The notes under the pieces were generated by a model. That model saw only the letters and a list, made by a program, of their open reading frames with translations. It was not told where the DNA came from and ran no database searches. From Microbulbifer sp. VAAF005 (GTDB lineage Bacteria; Pseudomonadota; Gammaproteobacteria; Pseudomonadales; Cellvibrionaceae): DNA of 64,000 bases. The DNA is taken from the NCBI RefSeq assembly GCF_030012985.1, contig NZ_CP120233.1, forward strand, positions 1,595,001 to 1,659,000, given 5' to 3'. Position 1 is the stretch's first letter, and every line of letters starts with the position of its first letter. Positions 20,268-29,527 of this stretch are shown here, in pieces. The position numbers and the translations under genes are program-made.

Positions 20268-20936
20268 ATGGAAGATTTAAAGACACGGGAGCCATTTAAA
20301 TGCCGTTACCAAACAGCCCCCAAGGAGATATCTAAACAAACCCTCCCCGATGGCAGCCATATAAAGTTGAGCGCCACAACTAAAGTACTCGTCAATTATT
20401 CAGAGACACGCAGACGCATACGTCTATTAAATGGGGAGGCCCAAATAAGCATTTGTAAAGAGGTAACCTGGCCATTTATAGTAGAATCACGACAAGCATT
20501 GATCCGTACACATAAGGCCACTTTCAATATTGACCAGCGATATGGAGTAACAGAAGTCACTGTTCTCGAAGGGAAAATCACTGTCAGCCCAGTAAAACAA
20601 AATAAAAATCGCGCCGAAATAAAGAAAGGGGAGATGCTCAAAGTAACTGAGCACAACACCGGTGCAATCAAAGATTTTGAGGTTTCCAGCTATAAGGATT
20701 GGGGAAGTGGATTTACAAAGGCTGATAACATCAGATTAACAGAACTTCTAATATCGCTAAATCGCTTTACAAATACACCACTTGTGACGAGAGACCAGAA
20801 CACTAGTAGACTACTTGTTAGTGGAGTTTATGACCTGAATCATATAGAAGATACCGTCCTCTGTCTGAGCAAATCTTATAACCTGAAAGTCACAAAAGAA
20901 GAGTCTCACACAGTGTTAGAGCTGCTTCCAGAATAA
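20268..20936 (+). CDS. Orphan FecR-like protein
   Basis: A 222-residue protein. Residues about 14-115 match the FecR domain pattern: TLPDGSHIKLSATTKVLVNYSETRRRIRLLNGEAQISI, then FIVESRQALIRTHKATFNI and VTEVTVLEGKITVSP. Residues about 150-222 look like a secretin/TonB short N-terminal (STN-like) segment. Unlike normal FecR anti-sigma factors it has no N-terminal cytoplasmic sigma-binding part and no membrane segment, and no sigma factor gene is beside it. It may be a truncated remnant or a soluble variant. Confidence 0.6.
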   Translation: MEDLKTREPFKCRYQTAPKEISKQTLPDGSHIKLSATTKVLVNYSETRRRIRLLNGEAQISICKEVTWPFIVESRQALIRTHKATFNIDQRYGVTEVTVLEGKITVSPVKQNKNRAEIKKGEMLKVTEHNTGAIKDFEVSSYKDWGSGFTKADNIRLTELLISLNRFTNTPLVTRDQNTSRLLVSGVYDLNHIEDTVLCLSKSYNLKVTKEESHTVLELLPE

Positions 20937-21087
20937 TAACCTAGCTTGTTAAATACCAACAAAAGTCGTCTTGTGTACCTAACAATAAAGATAAAACAGT
21001 ACTTTTCTGTAATTCTACCAGCAAATACGGTCAATCTTAGGGGCTCAGTATTACTAAAAATACGTAGTTTGCTAGCCTAGTACCCTC

Positions 21088-21153
21088 AGCTGGCAAGGGG
21101 TACCAGGAATTCTCTTTCTGGTCCAGAGACTCCGAACCTTGCCAGCTTTTTTT
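21088..21153 (+). terminator. Long hairpin with T-run; possible structured small RNA
   Basis: An 11-bp perfect stem AGCTGGCAAGG / CCTTGCCAGCT encloses a 38-base loop with an inner hairpin (CCAG...CTGG at 21103-21121) and is followed by seven Ts on the plus strand. It lies 150 bases after the FecR-like gene. It could be that gene's terminator, but the nested structure also suits the 3' end of a small RNA. Confidence 0.55.
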
Positions 21154-21206
21154 ATCACTTTGACTCAAAGTAAGTGACAGTAGAACCAAAGAAAAGACAG
21201 TAAATC

Positions 21207-23145
21207 CTACTCAACCGTATCCTTATCTTCTTGCCTCAAATAACCAGCCGCATTTTCATCTTGAGCTAATTGTCCCTGTTCTGTCATTGGCAGAGCACGA
21301 CTTTGCTGATTAATAGCATGAATATTCGAAGTGTTTTCCAAGTCTCTACTGCTTGTAATGGAGGCAATAGACTCTCTATCTTTCAAGAAACTAATTACGT
21401 CATCCCTGATTTCAGATAAGTCGCGTTCAGACTTATGCATTTCAAGTATATGCCTTGGATACTCCAAGTTTCTCATGCCAGAAGCCGCAAATGTACTTGA
21501 GACAACCCTGGTTACTATCACCCAAGGCGTAATCGAACTTCTGACTAGTACATTTTCAGAGCGAGTACTGTCATGTATTCCAGTGCCCGTTGAGATCTTA
21601 GATTCAGTGAATGTCCCTTCGCATTTAAAATACACCAATAGTGATTCAAACTGCATCTCAGCAAAGAAGATATGTGACGCATTGACCAACAATCGAGCAA
21701 ATGTATTAAGAATAAATCCTATCAAAAGCAGGTGAATTAGCGTCATACAGAGAGCGCCACCTGCTGAAATATACTGTTCTAGCAGAGCTAAGCGGCCAGC
21801 TTCCCCCTCTAAGGCGCCAAACTCCTGCTTAATGGCTGTAATAGATTCCGGCTGAAAAAAGTGAATAACATCAATCAAAGAGTATGCCAGCCAAATAGCT
21901 AGCGCAGTAACAACGATATAAAGCGCATTACCTGCGAAAAGACTAATATCGCGAATCAGCCTGAATTTTTCACCCAAATCAACAGGACGAACCGTAGGTT
22001 GTACTTCCTGGATCATTTCCCCATTGAATGAACCTTTACCATCCACTTGCTCTTCAAGTTTTGGATCAAGCTCTCTGTAAATACGATTGGGCACTTCCTT
22101 ATAACGACGATTTGCCATCACAAGGTTATCCAAGTTTATAAAGATTTCCTTCGGGTGAACCGATTCCTGCCAGTTATCCCTTAATTCAGAAACCTCAGTG
22201 ACTGGGTTTGCTATTTCGCTTCTAAAGCGCAGCATATAGACAACAGCAAAACTACAAGCAGCGCCTACAAATATAACCCCAAGAATATACAAGAACGGGC
22301 TAAAGCTCGGTAAAGCCTCAGTCAATACACCGGACACACTGATTATTTCATCTAGGGAAGTAGTACCTTCCCCCTTAAAAGCCTCAACGCCTAAACTTAA
22401 CCCCAATCCCAGTAACAGGGGCACCACAATCGAGAATAATATCGTTTTTGCAATACTTCCCCCCGTAAGGCTCGCTACACTTTTCTGGGCTTCCCGTGAA
22501 ATACCTTTACTCGCAGAGTGCCATACAATCAATGTATAAAGTAAAGCGATGGCAGAGTACATCGGGAATAGCTTTTCTCCCATATCACCAGCAAAACCAC
22601 TGAGACAAATAAAAGCGACAATGACATAAGAGAGCAAGACAGTTAATGTACTTACCCATGCGCCAAACTGTGCCTGAGCCATATTTCGAATGGGGTATGG
22701 CATATAAAGCAATTTAGGGAAGATACTGTGTAATACCCGAGCCAAGAAGCCCTTAGGCTCTAGAAAGGTTGGATTCTTCCGGCCAACTAACATCTCTTCT
22801 AAGCCGGAAGCGGTATAAGCCACTTCATTTTTCTCTTCTGATGCCGTACTCGTTTCAGATTTAGAATGGTTAAAAGCTAATGATACGGGATGATTTCGAC
22901 CAACAAAGAAGCGCAATAAGGCCAAAATGCCGCCTGATAGAGCCCTGATACCGCCGACCAGTAGAATTGCCCCCACTACGACAAGCACCCAACCACTTAC
23001 GGGGTCCGACTTCACTTGGCCAGCAGCGATAAACAGCAAGATTAGGGCAACAAGAAACTGAACTCCCCCTAATTGCGGTAACCCGGCCTTCTTTCTTAAA
23101 AGGGTTCTTCAGGCCCAAATCAATCGAGCCGTAATCAAACGCCAT
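21207..23145 (-). CDS. Multi-pass membrane protein of unknown function, apparent frameshift near its start
   Basis: The main frame (21207-23039, 610 residues from a TTG) has several hydrophobic segments (for example VLVVVGAILLVGGI, YVIVAFICLSGFAG, FLYILGVIFVGAACSFAVVY) with hydrophilic stretches between. The likely real start is ATG 23145, with a good AGGGG ribosome site, giving MAFDYGSIDLGLKNPFKKEG; this frame then passes into the main one by a +1 shift in about 23085-23110, where the main frame reads LPQLGGVQFLVALILLFIAAG. No family recognised. The start lies 29 bases after a GTTAAGC box, so it may be the last cassette gene of the integron. Confidence 0.6.
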
Positions 23146-23173
23146 AGAGTATCCCCTTAGTACTGGTACTTAT

Positions 23174-23230
23174 GCTTAACGCCTTAATCTGCTAAAAGAA
23201 GATATACTTCTCAACTCAATGCAGCTTAAG
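23174..23230 (-). other. attC-like remnant (R' box plus palindrome)
   Basis: A minus-strand GTTAAGC box (23174-23180) is preceded by a palindrome (GCCTTAA / TTAAGGC arms with an inner TGC / GCA pair). The opposite R'' box is not recognisable. It may be a decayed attC marking the left part of the cassette array. Confidence 0.35.
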
Positions 23231-23323
23231 GCTTTCCTGACTATTTTTCACTCACTTTATATAAAGATACTTACTATGCACTAGTAAGCTAATTGCAGCC
23301 CCCTATGTGTTGCATGTATTTCC

Positions 23324-23366
23324 GTATAACTGGGTATTCTTGAGGGCTTGGATAAGGAGTTATAGG
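23324..23366 (-). other. Weak candidate attC after the macro-domain gene
   Basis: Minus-strand CTATAAC and GTTATAC boxes, pairing over 6-7 bases, start a few bases after the macro-domain stop codon. The arms between them pair poorly and the site is short. Position fits an attC; structure is weak. Confidence 0.3.
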
Positions 23367-23370
23367 CTGC

Positions 23371-23880
23371 TCACATATGGCCTGTACAACGCCTAGCCGA
23401 TAAGTTACCTATACCTGTTCCCAGGCCAGAACATAGAATCGAGTTAATTCTCTCCGGGGAGTTTGATCGGTTAAATAGCTGCACAGAGTTTAAGATTGCT
23501 CGAAAAACGTAATATGCATTTAGCCTATTGGAAACATCTTCCGGCACGCGCGTAGTTGGAGCTGATATTAAATATGGCCAATTTTCATGGGAGGTAGGTA
23601 CTAATACAGCTGATCCTATCGGGAGTTCTACATGAAAGTCGGATTTGATCCGTGCTTGCACCCGATCCTCTACTTGAAAACCGAGCCTACCCATAATTGG
23701 CAGATCCAACCCTCCATCCCTAATTCCGAAGCTATTGGCAGGGCTAACCATTGCATCAGCTGATTTGGAAAAGAAATCTCCCTCAATAACACCTACAACT
23801 CCAAAATCTTCAAATACTTCGCTCCAAGCTTCCACAAGCTCCTTGGGCTTATCAATTAAATAGATTTTATCTGGCAGCAT
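23371..23880 (-). CDS. Macro-domain protein (ADP-ribose binding)
   Basis: About 169 residues starting MLPDKIYLIDKP (ATG 23880). It has the macro-domain elements GDFFSKSADAMVSPANSFG(IRDGGLD), VPTSHENWPYLISAPTTRVP and the ligand loop GLGTGIGNL. Such domains bind or hydrolyse ADP-ribose derivatives. The usual last helix after GTGIG is cut short (ends ARRCTGHM); a shifted frame stays open for about 30 codons, so the 3' end may be frameshifted. Probably in the same cassette as the GH12-like gene, 63 bases downstream of it. Confidence 0.7.
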   Translation of the reverse strand: MLPDKIYLIDKPKELVEAWSEVFEDFGVVGVIEGDFFSKSADAMVSPANSFGIRDGGLDLPIMGRLGFQVEDRVQARIKSDFHVELPIGSAVLVPTSHENWPYLISAPTTRVPEDVSNRLNAYYVFRAILNSVQLFNRSNSPERINSILCSGLGTGIGNLSARRCTGHM

Positions 23881-23943
23881 AGGTATCTCAACCTTCAAAA
23901 GAACAGAAACATGTAGCAATATATAATCAACAGTATCTACAGC

Positions 23944-24873
23944 TCATAATTCCCTCACCTGATAATCAACTGTAAAATCCTTTACCCATGTAATTCCAGA
24001 GCCACTCATAACTTCATTCCCAAGTTCTATATCGGCAATAAATAGCCCCTTAGGGATTAAACTATTTCGAACTGCGTAATTCAGTAATTCCAAACCAGGA
24101 ATAGCGGCAATCATGGAAGGTTGCTTGGCCCTAAATGATACATACACCCAATTATTATCATTTACTCCCGACATATCCTTCCAATTCTTATGGTACCAAA
24201 CCTCCCATACTGAATCATTAATTGATACCTCACTATGTTTTATCCCTGCAGGATTGAAATGTCCGTCAGTAAAATATGTCCAGATCATAATTTCAGCAGC
24301 TATTACTGAACGATTTGGTTCACGCCCCCTATAAGCTTCAGAAATTAACCACATCGTCGTAGCCGTATTATAATCTCCACTCGATTTGCTTTCTGTATGA
24401 TGTGAAATGCCAAGCTTCGCCAGGCTGGATATCTTTAAGGGAAATGCATCATCAAACTTAGGTTCCGGCGCCCAAGGAGAAGACCCTATTTTTATTTGTG
24501 GTTGGGAATAAATTACCCGTCGATCTAAAGGCCAAGACCATGACCAACCAAATTGTAACTCACCCTCTACCAGTCTTTTCTCCAAACATTGGGACCAAGG
24601 ATCATCTTCTGCAGCATATTTATTCCAGACATTATTATTCATTATACCCAGCTTGGTAGCTACATTGTGAAAGTCTTCACAGCTAATAGTTGTAGTTTCT
24701 GGCTTTACCCAACCAGAACCATTACTAACTTTAGTAGCACAAGAAGCAGTCATAATAATAAAAAAACACAATAAAAATCTCAAAACCCCACTTCCCAGTA
24801 AGTTACCAAATAGCATTTTTACTCTTAAACTACCTAATTCTTTATTTTTGATAACAAACAAAATATTTATCAT
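23944..24873 (-). CDS. GH12-like lipoprotein (putative endo-beta-glucanase)
   Basis: A 309-residue protein with a hydrophobic N-terminus ending TASC (Cys45), fitting a lipoprotein signal. The C-terminal 200 residues follow the GH12 pattern: YNTATTMWL, then EIMIW with Glu194 as likely nucleophile, WEVWYH, WVYVSF, and IELGNEVMSGSG with Glu287 as likely acid/base, then the strand WVKDFTVDY. GH12 enzymes cut beta-1,4-glucans or xyloglucan. Family assignment is from remembered motifs. Start 40 bases after an attC box makes it an integron cassette gene. Translation could also start at Met20. Confidence 0.6.
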   Translation of the reverse strand: MINILFVIKNKELGSLRVKMLFGNLLGSGVLRFLLCFFIIMTASCATKVSNGSGWVKPETTTISCEDFHNVATKLGIMNNNVWNKYAAEDDPWSQCLEKRLVEGELQFGWSWSWPLDRRVIYSQPQIKIGSSPWAPEPKFDDAFPLKISSLAKLGISHHTESKSSGDYNTATTMWLISEAYRGREPNRSVIAAEIMIWTYFTDGHFNPAGIKHSEVSINDSVWEVWYHKNWKDMSGVNDNNWVYVSFRAKQPSMIAAIPGLELLNYAVRNSLIPKGLFIADIELGNEVMSGSGITWVKDFTVDYQVREL

Positions 24874-24912
24874 CCAATATTAGCCCCACCACCCATACTT
24901 TCGGCAACTGGT

Positions 24913-24955
24913 ACATAACGTATATTGTTATGCCGCAATAGAGGAAAACAATATA
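24913..24955 (-). other. Left part of attC interrupted by IS110-family element (copy 1)
   Basis: Plus-strand ACATAAC + TATATTG ... CAATATA pairs with the GTTATGT box at 26038-26044 on the other side of the IS. Joined, they form an imperfect palindrome with the RYYYAAC / GTTRRRY pattern and a stop codon (of the 26039-26368 gene) inside the R'' box. The IS lies between the L and R boxes on one arm. Confidence 0.55.
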
Positions 24956-24969
24956 CATTTATATACTTA

Positions 24970-25185
24970 CTCTTGCCTAACTCTAATGTTGAAAATCCGT
25001 TCCACTCATGGATAAATTGAGCCCACCTTCGGCGGCCACCGAAGGCCTTGTTTGTCACACTTGGTTTGATTGCCAACTCATAACAGTCATTAATACCCAG
25101 GAGCGTGACGGACACTCACTAGGCATAGCTCAGATAGCACTATGGGCAATGGGCCTCAAGCCAGACTAGCAAGTCAGAGATAGCT
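24970..25185 (+). ncRNA. Candidate bridge-RNA region of IS110 copy 1
   Basis: Non-coding segment upstream of the transposase, matching copy 2 in blocks. It has the same perfect hairpin (CCTTCGG / CCGAAGG, 25025-25044) and the conserved blocks CACTCACTAGGCATA and GAGATAGCTTATCTTATG, with two divergent stretches between. IS110-family elements are known to encode a bridge RNA in such a region; this is inference. Confidence 0.4.
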
Positions 25186-25191
25186 TATCTT

Positions 25192-26010
<819 letters not shown>

Positions 26011-26037
26011 AGACTTTACGAGCAACCATAGTCACTA

Positions 26038-26044
26038 GTTATGT
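26038..26044 (-). other. R'' box of the IS-interrupted attC
   Basis: Minus-strand ACATAAC containing the TAA stop of the 26039-26368 gene. It directly touches the right end of IS110 copy 1. See the partner half at 24913-24955. Confidence 0.5.
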
Positions 26045-26368
26045 GTTTTCAATACCTGCCCATGACTGGGCGCTTACTAACTTGACCTCTACAATAATCT
26101 CTTCAAATTCTGGAGAAAAGTCTTCAACATGAATAAAGTCATTGGAAATTTTATTACCTGATTCATCTTGAAGTATCAACTCCAGATCATCTCTCTTTTG
26201 ATAATACTCATCATATTGCTCGCTGGTGAATAACTTAAAAACATTTTTTACTTTTTGATAGCCCGGACCTTGTATAAAACGCCCATGAACCATGCCCATA
26301 CTTAAATCAGAATACTCCAGTCTCGATTGACCTATGTAAAAATCTTTTGAAAATATATAGTAATTCAT
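26039..26368 (-). CDS. Unknown small cassette protein
   Basis: A 109-residue acidic, soluble protein (MNYYIFSKDFYIGQSRLEYSD...). No family recognised, no signal or membrane segment. It starts 7 bases after an attC box (26375-26381) and its stop codon lies in another, the classic placement of an integron cassette gene. Small acidic proteins in such arrays are often immunity proteins or antitoxins, but nothing in this sequence shows that. Confidence 0.6.
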   Translation of the reverse strand: MNYYIFSKDFYIGQSRLEYSDLSMGMVHGRFIQGPGYQKVKNVFKLFTSEQYDEYYQKRDDLELILQDESGNKISNDFIHVEDFSPEFEEIIVEVKLVSAQSWAGIENT

Positions 26369-26374
26369 ATGTTC

Positions 26375-26448
26375 ACATAACGCTCGCAGCTGCAGACGAC
26401 TTGTAGCGACGAAGTAGTAGAAAGGCGTTCCGGCAGTCTGCGTTTGAT
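26375..26448 (-). other. Candidate attC site
   Basis: Plus-strand ACATAAC (26375-26381) and GTTTGAT (26442-26448) bound a segment with GCAGAC / GTCTGC pairing and AACGC / GCGTT at the ends. The R'' box is imperfect, but a cassette gene begins 7 bases beyond the R' box. Confidence 0.5.
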
Positions 26449-26844
26449 ATGTATTTTATGTGTCCGCATAGATACTGGCCTCTCTGACACTCAATATTTC
26501 AGCTTTCTCCCAGTTTTTATACTATGAACCTGTAGCTCACCGGTAAGAAGCCCATCCCTATTTTCTGCGCATTAAACTTCTGCGACTTTCTCGGCAGCAC
26601 TAAATATTTCAACACCCACCTCTGACTCTATATCAGAGATGACGCCATACGACAAAGCCTGGTCGTTTTTTAAGCTCACTCAAGAAGGAAGTCAGTAAAA
26701 AGGTTCCCTCCCCTGCGTACCGGTCCATTATATCTTTCGATAAAGGTGTACCTACTTGAACTCTATTCATCTATCAAATCTTTGTTACACATTCCGTTGA
26801 GTGAAGGGGAGAAGCACCCAGTGCTTTGTCCCGCTTGCTCGACT
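26449..26844 (-). other. Cassette remnant without an intact gene
   Basis: A minus-strand frame beginning ATG 26770 (MNRVQVGTPLSKDIMDRY) stops after about 44 codons; a neighbouring frame continues with DIESEVGVEIFSAAEKVAEV, suggesting a frameshifted short gene. No family recognised. It lies between an attC and the left end of IS110 copy 2. Confidence 0.3.
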
Positions 26845-26859
26845 TGTATGGTTGTTCTT

Positions 26860-28013
<1,154 letters not shown>

Positions 28014-28034
28014 AAACTTGACGAGTAACCATAG

Positions 28035-28358
28035 TCACTTGTATTGCCATAACGGCAGATACTCATGAGGTATAGTAAAGACCACATGAAAATGTTCTGT
28101 ATCAAATAATTTACGACGCTGCTGATCAACCCACTGGAGCTGTTTTCTGCCTGAGCAGAGCGGGCAACTTCTATGCCTACAAGAATGATGCTGTTCAGTG
28201 ACATGGTTGTGCTTACAACGATAATAACTGCTTCCCATCGATTTTGTACGGCATTCTTGTATCGAGGAGATAGCTTTTAAATTTTTTAGTGGCTGCGCAG
28301 TTTTAGATAAATAACCACTGTACGCAGAAAATATATTTTGCAATACCCGGTTATGCAT
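28035..28358 (-). pseudogene. IS91-family transposase fragment (N-terminal zinc domain)
   Basis: About 107 codons of an IS91-type rolling-circle transposase: MHNRVLQNIFSAYSGYL, the Cys/His zinc motif YRCKHNHVTEQHHSCRHRSCPLCSGRKQLQWV, and HVVFTIPHEYLPLWQY. It is cut off by IS110 copy 2 at 28039. The Tyr/HUH catalytic part is absent from the window. It starts 56 bases after an attC box, so it was carried in, or inserted into, a cassette. Confidence 0.85.
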
Positions 28359-28413
28359 TTTCTAAAATGCCTCTTATAATTTAAAAGTGGCACCACTCCC
28401 GCGCAGCGGGTTT

Positions 28414-28491
28414 GTACAACGCCGCCATAAACGGCGCGAGTTTATGAGCGTCCGGCGACCAAAGGGAGCGAATTTAATGGCTTTGTTATGC
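28414..28491 (-). other. attC site of the lipoprotein cassette
   Basis: Minus strand: R'' GCATAAC (28485-28491, containing the TAA stop of the 28486 gene), R' GTTGTAC (28414-28420), with paired arms including GCCATAAAC / GTTTATG. 78 bases. Confidence 0.75.
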
Positions 28492-28947
28492 GCTAGGACA
28501 ATTAACACCACTACAGTACTCCTGAACGCCTGATTTCAGCTCTTTGACTGCACATTGTTCTTGCAGCTGATTCTCTAGCTTGATAATAAATGGGTAGATT
28601 GCATCAACAGCTTCTTGGGGTGGATAGCAGTTTAGACACCCATACCCATGTCTGAATTCGACTTTTCCATCGTAGGATTCTAAAAAATAGAAGTTATTCT
28701 TAATTCCGCTATACGTATACCAGTAGCGATGAACGATATTTGGCTTTTCTATTCTATGCAAAGTTAATGGTCTGCCCCCTTCCTCCCTACTGTAAGAAAT
28801 TTGAGAGATACCATCGATAGCTTGCACAGCGGACAAAACACAATCGGTAGTCGGGTATGCCTCGAAATATGCGACACGAGTGACTCCTCTTATTGTGTCA
28901 CAGCCCGTTAATATCAAAAATAGTATTGGTATTAGTAGATACTTCAT
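28486..28947 (-). CDS. Small lipoprotein, integron cassette
   Basis: A 153-residue protein with a lipoprotein signal (MKYLLIPILFLILTGC, lipobox LTGC, Cys16). The mature part has eight or so further Cys, including CLNCYPP and CSGVNC, consistent with a disulfide-bonded periplasmic domain. No family recognised. It starts 12 bases after one attC box and ends inside the next, so it is a complete single-gene cassette. Confidence 0.75.
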   Translation of the reverse strand: MKYLLIPILFLILTGCDTIRGVTRVAYFEAYPTTDCVLSAVQAIDGISQISYSREEGGRPLTLHRIEKPNIVHRYWYTYSGIKNNFYFLESYDGKVEFRHGYGCLNCYPPQEAVDAIYPFIIKLENQLQEQCAVKELKSGVQEYCSGVNCPSA

Positions 28948-28958
28948 ATCAATTTCGC

Positions 28959-29056
28959 GTATAACGCCTCAAACACCGGCTTAGTGAAGTTGGCGGCTTT
29001 TTTGGAACAAAAAAGGTGACAGCTTTGCCAAGTCCGAGTGCTTTGACTTGTTAAGC
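28959..29056 (-). other. attC site of the ComJ-like cassette
   Basis: Minus strand: R'' GCTTAAC (29050-29056, supplying the stop codon of the 29051 gene), R' GTTATAC (28959-28965). The arms form a long imperfect palindrome. 98 bases. Confidence 0.8.
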
Positions 29057-29509
29057 CTTTGGTTCGAAATAAAGCTCATACCTTTCTAAGTGCTCCAGTT
29101 TAAAAAATTCTTGGTCTTCAAGATCTTCTACGGCATCAGGGTCTTCCTTGCCTGAATTTAGAGATCTTATGGTTAGCTTGTAAACCCCAGCCCCAATATT
29201 AAACTCTGGCTCATCATCACGACCATAAACTGGTGATGACAATTTTACCTTGCCAGAATTGATTATAATTTCAGTGATAGCATCATGCCCGCCTTCAGGC
29301 AGTGCTTCACTGGGGGCACCTTTGTGGATGGTCACAGCATGATCATTGTAATCACCGATAGCAACAACATGGATGCTGTTCTTACCTTGAAGATATCCTT
29401 TTTTAAGCACTTCATCAGACCACTCTTCATCTACCGCATAAGGGTCGGCATCACTGTCAAAGACATAAAACTGATAGTGATCTGCAAATATTCTGTGTTG
29501 TCCGATCAT
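29051..29509 (-). CDS. ComJ/NucI-like nuclease inhibitor, integron cassette
   Basis: A 152-residue soluble, acidic protein. Its pattern HYQFYVFDSDADP..DEEWSDEVLKKGYLQGKNSIHVVAIG, then VKLSSPV and GAGVYKLTIRSL, resembles ComJ of Bacillus (YHQFTVF...WTDEAIEKGYA...), the inhibitor of nuclease NucA. The match is from memory and only moderate. No nuclease gene is adjacent, so it would be an orphan immunity protein. It starts just after an attC core box and its stop codon lies in the next attC. Confidence 0.6.
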   Translation of the reverse strand: MIGQHRIFADHYQFYVFDSDADPYAVDEEWSDEVLKKGYLQGKNSIHVVAIGDYNDHAVTIHKGAPSEALPEGGHDAITEIIINSGKVKLSSPVYGRDDEPEFNIGAGVYKLTIRSLNSGKEDPDAVEDLEDQEFFKLEHLERYELYFEPKA

Positions 29510-29521
29510 GACTTCTCTTGA

Positions 29522-29527
29522 GGCTTA
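29522..29527 (-). other. 3' remnant of the intron-split attC core box
   Basis: Minus-strand TAAGCC directly after the intron end. Together with the GCGGCGT at 31367-31373 it rebuilds GCGGC-GTTAAGC-C, the same R' context seen in the attC at 32654. Confidence 0.7.

Noticed and set aside
24870..25115. 81-codon ORF upstream of the GH12-like gene, overlapping its start as ATGA
   Set aside because: It crosses the IS110 end and the attC boxes, and part of it is the conserved non-coding IS segment, so it is a chance frame.
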